A stretch of 38,062 nucleotides of DNA from Chromatiales bacterium (GTDB lineage Bacteria > Pseudomonadota > Gammaproteobacteria > Thiohalomonadales > Thiohalomonadaceae): positions 1-38,062 of the forward strand of contig QKFD01000012.1 of assembly GCA_003251535.1 (NCBI GenBank), read 5' to 3'. Of this stretch, positions 1 through 8,900 are shown one piece after another. The notes beneath the pieces were generated by a model. That model searched no databases and was not told the DNA's origin. It worked only from the letters and a program-made list of their open reading frames with translations. Position 1 is the first letter of the stretch, and each line of letters begins with the position of its first letter. The translations under genes were made by a program, and so were the position numbers.

Positions 1-337
1 CTCATTTTACGCGCAGTTCGCATCGCGTTCGCGGCAAGGATATTTTTCGCTCTGAACAGGTGCTCATTTCCCGAGGAATTTTGAGCGCGCCTCGCCACAA
101 AATTGTTAATGACGTCGCTACACGACCCCTAACTGATGGATTTTTAAGGAGAAAAATGAGGGGATGCTTGAGTGTCCAGGCACTTCTTAGGGCACTTCTT
201 AGGATACATCTGGATGCAACTACTTTGAGTGGATGGAGAAACAAATCGACAAAAAGACCGAACGATATGCAACACCAGATTAGAACCATCTAGAATCATA
301 TCCAAAAGCACCCAGTCTCTTGGTTATTAACTAGTAA
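1..337. other. Gene-free left edge
   Basis: No convincing gene is seen. Short open frames on both strands have no recognisable domain, no good ribosome binding site and no paralogue in the window. The only local structure is a perfect tandem pair of the 12-mer GCACTTCTTAGG at about 180-203. The stretch lies downstream of the RHS debris on the minus strand and is probably degraded accessory DNA. Confidence 0.4.
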
Positions 338-799
338 CTATTCCCACAGAGGAGATGACTCTTCATATATTTTCTTTCTAAGAAACTGAGGCTCCGACCT
401 CTCAATAGCCGTCTGCAACTGCATCAAAACCTCATGACTTCCAAATACCACATCTCCTCTCTCTACTTTCTTATAAATCATATATGTAGCCGCATAAATA
501 ATTGCCCCGTCCGACGTCCTATTTATGATAGACAGCATCATCTCCACTTCTATCTTGGGATCAGCAATTAAAATATATATAGGTTGAAAGTTTCTTGGGC
601 GAGAATACACCAACCCACAACCTGAAATCTGTAGCTGCTGTTCTAGCCCATACTGATTCATCCACGATGCGGTGACAGGACGCTTTTGCCCAAACAAAAC
701 ACTACAATACTCCGGGTATTCTATATCTATCACCAAGCAACTTGAGCAACAGGCCACACAAAAAAATGCAAAGGCAATCCAATTCATTTTGGACAACAT
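338..799 (-). CDS. Putative RHS immunity lipoprotein, orphan paralogue
   Basis: A 153-residue protein of unknown family that is clearly a paralogue of the protein at 2479-2949. Both share an N-terminal hydrophobic segment, a YPEYC motif, VLFG, an ISGCGL(V/I)YS motif near residue 60 and a similar C-terminal half. The N-terminus contains cysteines (CVAC, CSSC) that could form a lipobox, suggesting an envelope lipoprotein, although the cleavage site is unclear. The start codon sits 16 bases inside the preceding RHS remnant, exactly the overlap seen at the intact locus. A purine run (GGGGATGG) precedes the ATG. I infer an immunity protein retained after its toxin was lost; no domain proves this. 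The gene looks intact and is AT-rich compared with the rest of the window. Confidence 0.6.
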   Translation of the reverse strand: MLSKMNWIAFAFFCVACCSSCLVIDIEYPEYCSVLFGQKRPVTASWMNQYGLEQQLQISGCGLVYSRPRNFQPIYILIADPKIEVEMMLSIINRTSDGAIIYAATYMIYKKVERGDVVFGSHEVLMQLQTAIERSEPQFLRKKIYEESSPLWE

Positions 800-1070
800 A
801 AACCATCCCCTATCTTATTAAGAATCTCGCCTTCCAGCTTGCAGGCATCTTCGTAGGGATAGTCGAGTTGAGCGACGGTTGGTGGTCCGCCATCACCGCT
901 GTAGCCGAGCGGTCCATTGCCCACCAGTGTACGGATAGTGCCATCCGGGCGCCCCCCCCGAATTCGACCACTAGAGGTATCGGCGACAACAGCTCTTCGT
1001 GAGTTCCTAGAACAATGGCATAGGGGCCGGCTAGTTGAGCTTCGGTAACGCAGATACATGCCACTTCCAA
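784..1070 (-). pseudogene. RHS/NHL remnant joined to a toxin C-terminal tip
   Basis: This fragment is homologous to two separate parts of the large RHS gene. Its first part (about 849-1050) matches the NHL region of that gene at about 6070-6270, including the peptides RPDGTIRTL and LGYSGDGGPPTVAQL. Its last 20 codons, ending KIGDGLCCPK, match the extreme C-terminus of the intact RHS protein (KIGGGLCCQK). All the RHS repeats and the metalloprotease core between them are missing. A one-base deletion near 990 relative to the intact copy puts the upstream part (TEAQLAGPYA) out of frame. It is therefore a degraded deletion product of a second RHS copy, not a working gene. The immunity-like gene at 338-799 overlaps its 3' end. 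Confidence 0.75.
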
Positions 1071-1217
1071 AATACCTTTGATTTGTGCTGAGCCATTGCA
1101 GCGCTCCTCAGTAAGTAATGGGCCAAGACACTGATGAAATACCTTAGCGAATAAAGGGGGGTTGTCATTGTACGCTTACGTTCTCCCACGTAGACGTCTC
1201 GTTGCAGTAACGCATCA

Positions 1218-1986
1218 TCACTCACCACGCTGACAACTATCAAAATCTTGGCATCTAATTAGCCACCGCTCTTCATAACCAAAATGATTTGGCGCAAGTT
1301 GAACAATGGTAGCTCCAGCCCCCACATAAATATTTCCATTCACGTCAATTGCAATAGAATCCGAACACCCAAAACCAACTATTGACTTGTGCAGAACATC
1401 TACTTTTCCTGTTAGCCATACGCGAACCAGCCTCTTGCCTGCAATCAATACAATAGAGCGATCTGAATCTGCAAAATAGGTCCTAGGGGCACCCGGAAGC
1501 TGAACGAGTAATTTATCCTTCCACTCCTGCTCAAATTCATATATACAGATGACACTTCCTCGTGCGTTGGACAAGTGAGCCAACCCTTCAGCAGCACAAA
1601 TCCCATCTCCCATTTTAATAAACTGTTCGACCTGCACGCCTGCCATCTTATAGTGATATTTTGCATCTTTACTAAACCAAAACAGTGCCCACCCCATTCA
1701 CCACAACTGTAACCGACTAGAAATCCATTACTAACGGCCACCACGTGCCTGGGGAACGAACCATATTCTCCAATGGAAAAGCAGGATAATTGTCTATATT
1801 CTCATATGATTCAGAATACAGATTTTCCTTGGGCACCTTCCAAACGAACTTGGCATGATTTTCACAGTACCAAAATTGACTACCCACATTAGGAGGTGCG
1901 TGGGACTCAAACGCACCATCCACATCTGTACTAACCAACTGGCCTAACAAACCCAACGCCACAACATACAATATCGCAGCATTCAC
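1218..1986 (-). pseudogene. Secreted NHL/propeller-like protein, frameshifted
   Basis: Three consecutive minus-strand frames can be joined into one protein. Frame one (1986-1717) starts with a signal-peptide-like segment and ends at TAG after TWWPLVMDF. Frame two carries VAVSNGFLVGYSCGEWGG. Frame three (to 1218) carries WFSKDAKYHYKMAG and a propeller-like motif, SIAIDVNGNIYVGAGATI, similar to NHL/SMP-30 blades. The frames switch near 1740 and near 1685, so two indels have broken the gene, or the assembly has two errors there. The intact product would have been a ~255-residue exported protein of unknown role. The context between RHS debris suggests former RHS-associated cargo. The family assignment rests on one blade-like motif only. 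Confidence 0.45.
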
Positions 1987-2478
1987 AACAATTACCCATA
2001 TTACATGATTAAGGTAAGAGGTAAGCGTTGCCGCCAGAGAGTTGACCTAGATTAACTCACTAATCTACAAGTCATCTACAAGAAAACCTGCTTCTTTGGT
2101 TGCAGGATGTCTGCCCTGTTGAGATAGCATTCGGCGATAGTCAAGAGCCTGATAAGGCAGCTTTAAGGGGATGGGCGGCGCCAACCAACCCCTTGCCAGA
2201 GCAGCCCTCAAAGCGAGTAGCTAGGTGGCAAAGACAGTGCCACTACCCCCTAGGCGTTATAGGATGGGCGGGAGTTGATGGAAGAAGGCTAAGCAAAAAG
2301 CGCATTAATAGAGGTGCCAGCCGTGCGCGATGCCACATACATCTAGAACGGTTTGTAAGAAATACAACCGCCAATATAATTGCATTCATCCCAAACAACA
2401 CAACCCCTCAAAAAAACTGGAAAACACTTATATAAGGGAATCCAAAGAGACCACCAGAGCATTACCCCTTCTATCAAA
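1987..2478. other. Gene-free gap with possible transposase scar
   Basis: No functional gene is supported. A plus-strand open frame (2100-2435) contains a stretch around KKRINRGASRAR that faintly resembles the C-terminal helix region of IS110-type transposases. The likeness is weak, there is no DEDD catalytic domain, and no terminal repeats are visible. It may be a scar of the event that duplicated the RHS tip. Confidence 0.2.
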
Positions 2479-2949
2479 CTAGCGCTCTCCATGCCATAAG
2501 AACGAAGTAAACTCTTCCACCTCCGCCCTGGAAAACGGAGAATTCATTCTATAAATAGAGGCACGCAATGCAGACAGCAGCTCTGGGTCTTGGAAACCAT
2601 CATCCCCCTTCTTAATTTTGCGAGAGATAAAATAGGCAGCCGAATAAACAACAGTATCCTCTGTAGTATAAGATAAAATATCATTTAACATCAAAACATC
2701 CACATCAACATACCTAATCATCACACCTATGGGTTGAGCATCTCTTGGATGAGAATAAATGAGCCCGCATCCTGAAATTTCAAGCTGCTCTTTTAAATTA
2801 TACTTACTCATCCACTCTATAGTTGGCGGCAGCCTACGCCCAAACAATACACCACAGTATTCCGGATATTTTATGTTATTTATTGTACACCCAAAACAAC
2901 CTATCACTTGCACTACCACTCCAAAAAATACGATCATTTTTGGCAACAT
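2479..2949 (-). CDS. Putative immunity lipoprotein for the RHS tip toxin
   Basis: A 156-residue protein of no recognised family. The N-terminus (MLPKMIVFFGVVVQVIGC) has a hydrophobic stretch followed by VIGC, a fair lipobox, so it is predicted to be anchored in the envelope. The start codon lies inside the last codons of the RHS gene, preceded by GGAGGTGG at good spacing, so translation is coupled to the toxin. A paralogue at 338-799 has the same overlap with an RHS tip. Position, size and coupling are typical of RHS/CDI immunity genes. A lipoprotein location would imply that the toxin acts in the periplasm or on the envelope. The immunity role is inferred from context only. Confidence 0.65.
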   Translation of the reverse strand: MLPKMIVFFGVVVQVIGCFGCTINNIKYPEYCGVLFGRRLPPTIEWMSKYNLKEQLEISGCGLIYSHPRDAQPIGVMIRYVDVDVLMLNDILSYTTEDTVVYSAAYFISRKIKKGDDGFQDPELLSALRASIYRMNSPFSRAEVEEFTSFLWHGER

Positions 2950-5900
2950 AAACCACCTCCAATTTTGTCTGCAATCTCATTTTGCAACTTATACGCCGCT
3001 TGCTCATACGATATGTTTTCATACGAATCACTCTCACTCATACCTTTCGCCAAGTTTGCATTATACTCATTCAAATAATTTGACAAAAACCCCACCTGCC
3101 CTTCATCGAAAGATTGTTTATTATGTAATATCTCATGCCCCAAAACAGCAATCCCTTCCCCTGTTTGTAAATTCACATATTCTCGCAGGAATACCTGCCA
3201 TGAGGAACCAGCAGTAGTGGCCTTAACATCCTCCCCAAAAAAACTAGGAAACTCATAATCATTTTGGGTAATATCAATGCGATCCAAATCAAAACCAGGG
3301 AAAAAATCTTTAAGCAGCTGCTTCTCGCAGTCGCTCAATGGCCGCAGGCCATCGATGTCCAGCTCATTCACTGGGTCGTTGTTGGCATATACATAATAGT
3401 TACTCCCTCCCGAGAATCCCACAGGGTCCTTTGACAGCCAACGACCCACAACGGGATTGTAATCTCTCACACCAAAACGCACCAACCCAGTGTCGGAGTC
3501 ATAAAGTCCTCCAGCGAACCCCCAAAGAGTCCACTCCATCTGATTAGCAAAGGTCGGTCGGCCCCATTCGTCATAGTGAATACGCTGTACAACCGCTCCG
3601 GTAGCCGAATTTATAATTAATACAGGACTCCCAAGGTGATTGGTAATGACGCGATAAGCCGTGTTATTTTTAATGACATATGAGGGCACATTTACCTGCT
3701 CTCCGTAGACAAAGTAGGCCACTATCTCCCCCGCCCCATCTACTTCAGCCAGAGGGCTCAGTTGTCCCGAATAGATCCATCGCTGAACTAACTGGCCATC
3801 CACTTGCTTACCTATGCGCCGATTTTGCCCATCGACGAGGTAATCGATAGCGGTGCCCGTGGGCAGAACGACCTGCTTCAAATTATTAAAGCTATCGTAA
3901 GCGTAATGTGTTATAGCAGCTCCCGCTATTTGCTGGTAGAGTTCGCCATTTGCTGTATATTCAAACATGGTGTCGTTGTATTGCAGCTGGCGATCTTGGC
4001 TATCATAGAGGGCCACACCGACGCCATTCACCTGCTCTAGGTTGCCATTCATGTCATAACGATAGGTGGTCGTAGCATTTCCATCACGCTCGACAGCACT
4101 CAATCGTCCTGCAACATCATAGTCATATCGTACACGATATGTTTGGCCCTCTATCATTTCGGCCACTTCCACAATACGTCCCGCTCCATCCCTGACATAA
4201 TCGGCTATATAAAGCGGTTGATTGGCAAATAGCACGCGCTCATGAACGATATCGCCAAATTCATTATGCTCACTCTCTGTGATTACGTTCTGAAGCGTGG
4301 TGCCAGATATCCAGCCGTTATCTGGATATCTATCAATGTGCAAATCGCCGACTTGCGTCAGCAGGCCATCATGGTCATATTCATAACTCACTGACCACTC
4401 ACCCAGGCGGAGTTCATCTAATAGAAAATCGCTATTATAATGCCGCCTGACATTCCCCTCTACAGTGCCTTGAATACGCTCTTCTGTTAGCAAGAACCCA
4501 TCCCACAGATAGTCGATTCGCTCACCTGTGCTGGTCGATACCGCAGCAAGTGTCGACGCAGCAGGAGCATATTCATACTTCACATACCCCCCCGAAAAAT
4601 CGACTTGTCTTAGATGACCCGATAGATCATAAGAGAGATCAACTGTCTCTCCGCTGGGTCGTAAGAGACGAGTCAGCTGTTTATCCCGATTATAGCGGTA
4701 GTGGGTAATGTCGCTTGAGGTCGATACATCGGGGGGATCATAGGCACTCAGTGGTTGATCACCCACCTCATAGCTGAAGCGATGAGCGGTTCGTCCAGGA
4801 GGAGAGATGGCAGTAATTTGACCCATTGAATTATATTCATACTTGATTGAACGCCCCCCCGGCAGGGTTTCTAGCGTGACCCGCCCCATCGTATCTCTTT
4901 GCATTGAGGTCGCTCGACCCAGCGGATCTATTACTGTCTTGACATACCCATATTCATCATAGGTGATTCCATAATGCCGTGCCGAGGCCCCTTCACCCTG
5001 GATAACAGAGATCAACCGGCCCCGATCGTCATAGACATTTGACTTGGGGGCGATACCAACCGTTTGTATTTGTACTGTTTGGCCAAAGTCATCCAATACT
5101 ATTTTTTGCTCCCTCCCCGCTGCTGAAGTCAACGTCAGGGTGCTGTTCGCAGCGTCATAGCGACGCACTTGAGATTTTCCATTGCGCGTCACCGTCACCT
5201 CTTCTACTGCGAGTGATAGCGGATCGCTCTCGTTCTGTAGGGAGTCATTTTTTGTAATAGAGAGATGTGTTGCTCGGCCGGATGGTGTGGTCAGTGTGAC
5301 CGACTCTAGGCGGGGGACCTCCCACCCGAAGCGGGGATCACCCGTTTGACTGGCCTGAATAGAGGTACCATCGGGTAAAACGGCGCTGAGATGCCCCTCT
5401 GGGGTACGCACTCGCTCATGAGAGTGACCCGCGCTGTAAATGGTGGTACGAATTTTATTACCAAAACCATCCTCTACGATGGAGTAACTCTTGCTCTGAC
5501 CTTCAGCGGTTACCATATCTATCCGATGACCACCGGGTATCTCTGTACGGGTGCTATCCCAGCGACTCCCATTTGCACCGGCATCTTGGACAAGACGCCC
5601 ATCCTCAGCGTAGCTAAAATGGGAGGTGTCTCCCCTGGGATTGGTGAAATCAGTCAAACGACCTTGGCTGTGGTACTGCATTTGATGTTGACTTCCATCA
5701 GGGTGGCGCAGTGCTGTCAACACCCCTTCGCCATTTATCTCTAGGCGTGTGGTCTGGCCATCGGGACCCATGATTGCACTGACTTGCCCTGCTGGATCGC
5801 GTTGCAACGTGACTCGGTTACCGTAAGGATCTTGAATGGCCGTTAAGCGGCCGGCGGCGTCATGTTCAAAGGTGCGAATGGCTTTTCCAGTCCGAGCATC

Positions 5901-8900
5901 TACCGTTTCACTATGACGACCAGCGGCATCCATATGGATCATATGTTGACCCGCTGATGAGAGATAGGAGGCTTCGCCGAGAGCGCGATTGGGCCAGATA
6001 GAGCGGATACGACGAATGGAGCCATGACCACCATCGGCAATGTAGATCTCATTGTTATATCCGGTGGTGACATCGTAGGGATAGTAGAGTTGAGCGACGG
6101 TTGGCGGTCCGCCATCACCGCTGTAGCCGAGCTGTCCATTGCCCGCCAGTGTACGGATGGTGCCATCTGGGCGCACCACCCGAATTCGACCATTAGAGGT
6201 GTCGGCGATATACAGCTCTCCTTGAGGTCCTGGCGCAACGGCATAGGGGCCGGCTAGTTGAGCGTCAGTAGCGGGACGTCCGTCACCACTAAAACCGGCG
6301 CTGCCCGCAATGCCTGCAAGGGTTTCCAGATGGCCATCTATCTTCAACTTAAGAAGGTCACTCTTGCCAATATTAGCAATCAACAGTTCCCCAGCAGGGG
6401 TGAAGGCAATCTTGCCTGAAAACCACAAGGCAGAATCCTTTGATACAGACCAGATATGTCCATTGGGATCGACCCGATAGATGCCGGCAGCGCTGATATA
6501 CAGCTCACCGCCAGGACTCAGCGCGATCCCATATATATATCGGTCCAACTTTGCAGCCGTCGCCTCAGCCCCTTCTAATTGAGCGCCCGTCAGCGTGCCG
6601 CCGCCCGCCACCAATACTAATTCTCCTGCGGGGGTAAGGCGCCAGACACGGCTCCAGTTTTCAACAAAATAGAGGCTTCCCTCATCGGCCATCACCATCT
6701 GAGTGGGATTGGTGAGCTTGGTTTTCATTGGCGTCGTTCCATCGACCAGGTAGGTGTGACCTGCGACGGGGTAGGCCATGCCATCGGGGGTGATACGAGA
6801 GATGCGGTCGTAGTAGATATCCGCCACATAGAGCGTGCCATCAGGGGCGACGGCAATACCCTGCGGATTTCTGAATGCCGTTTCCCGCGCGGGCCGACCG
6901 GTGACTGGGAGTTTATCCTCCAGGCCGATTGAACCACCGCCGATGGTCTCGATAATGGTGCCCAAGTTGCTGGCAGTTCGCACCTGCCCATTGCCCTGCC
7001 AAATTTTTCCTCCACCCGCAAAGTCATAACCATCTACTGTCCAGCCGCCCAATCCGAGTCCAGCAGCATCAAAACGACCCAGAGGAAGCTCACTCTGTTT
7101 CCACAAGATGATTTCTTGGCGAGCACGCACACCCGTCACACCACTTCCTACCGAAGCGAATGCCTGTTCGAAGTCACGAGTTTCATAATATTGTGCGGCA
7201 TATACGTAACCCACCTTCACCTGTGCCCATTGGGTGCCTTGGGTCTTCCTTCCGTAGACATCTAAGCCATCCCAGTCGTAGGTAAATGATTGGTCTGGCT
7301 GTGCAGGGAGGGTTTGGGTGACCGATTTACCTGCAATCCAAACCTCCACTTCAATACGTGCTAGCGTCTCTGGCACCTGCTCACTGGACACAGGGAAGGT
7401 GAGCCGTGTACGACCGGCACGATTGCTGCGGTAGTTCAACGCCAGCCCGGTGCCGGTGAGCGGCACTCGTTCACCCAAATTTTGATTCTCACACTCGATA
7501 ATAGAGCCTTGTACCTCGCAGAACTCCTCTTCATCCTCCTCTTGATCCGGGCTGGGGGGCGCCTGCGCATCCCCCGGCGGACCATAGGGCCAGTTACAGT
7601 CCCAAGGCGAGAAGTGCTCCATGGTGACCCGCCAGAAGCTGCCCCCCACGGCGAAGCGACTGGCGATGGCGATCTGCTCCTCATCGCTGATCCCAAGGGC
7701 TGCCAATGCGGTGGCACTGGCGACGCTGCCGCTACCGTCCAGGTCGAGTTGGGCGCGGCCCCCATCCACGGCTAGCAGCGTGATGACCCGGCCGTTATCT
7801 GCCGGCACCCACACCGCCCGCGTCCGGTCATACCACCCCACTGGAACAACGGCGCCAGTCGCAAAGCCGAGGAAGTTCTCCACATAGAACGCCACCGGCC
7901 GGTCGAAGTGCAGCTCGGCGTCGGCCACCCCCGCTTCATCCACCCCCATCTCCACCGCGTAGGTGTAGGCGGAGGTGGGGGGGAGCTGGGCCGGCATGGC
8001 GGCGGGGCCACGCTCGCCCACGGTGTATTCGGTCATGCGGAGGGTGAATTGGGTGAGCGGGGTGGTAGTGCCGTCGGCCTCTGTCAGGCTGGCTTGGGTA
8101 CCACTGGGGAGAAAGAGTGTGGCCTGGCGCTCGCCATCGCTATCGGCCACGCGGGAGGCGGTGGCCAGCTGGGGACCTGGGAGGCTGAGATCGATGGGGG
8201 TGGCCTGGCTATCGGCCTCGATGACTACCACCTCGTCCAGCAGGGTGAACTGCTGCCACGCCACTTTTACCTTGCGTTGCAGCGGTAGCCACGGCTGCCC
8301 TTCGATGGCCACCACTAGATATCCGCCGCCGTTGACGGCTAGATCAAACTCGCCATCGAGCCGACTGCGGGTGTAGCCATACTCTGGATGGTCAAGCAGG
8401 CTCACCCGCAGTCCAGCCACCGGTGTGCCAGTGCGGTCCACCACCCGCCCGCGGATCACCGCGGCCCGCGCCGGCTCGATGGTGCCGGCGACCACACCGA
8501 TCTGGATCGGGTTCTCACCGCTATAGAGGAAGCGGGTGGAGTCATCGAGGGTGGTATGGACGGTGGGATCGATGGCGGGGCCGACCACTGCCGGATCGGG
8601 CGGCAGATCCACCACTGTGAGCACCACCGGTCCACTCACCCCACCGGGGCCACTCGCCACTAGGGAGAGCTGGTCATCCACCTCGGCAGCTGGCAGCAGG
8701 AAGAAGCTCCCGTTGGGCTCAACGGTGGTGGTGACCTGCGCGCCGCTCCTCAGATTACGCAGGGTGATCGCCGCCGCCGGCGTGGCCGCCCCAGCGCTGC
8801 CGGTCACCGGCACCTGGCCCGCCTGGAGCAGGCCGGCAGCGACCCGTTCAGCATGGAGGTAGGTAGGGGGCAGGGTGTCCAGGATCAGTTCGAGGTTGAG

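Noticed and set aside
60-293. Plus-strand open frame of 77 codons near the left edge
   Set aside because: No domain, no ribosome site, and the opposite strand is open too over the same bases; it looks like chance.
1031-1243. Minus-strand 70-codon frame between the RHS remnant and the propeller-like pseudogene
   Set aside because: No motif or paralogue, and it overlaps degraded sequence on both sides.
2100-2435. IS110-like transposase fragment
   Set aside because: Only a short, weak resemblance around KKRINRGASRAR; no catalytic residues, no ends and no second copy. Kept only as a remark on the gap.
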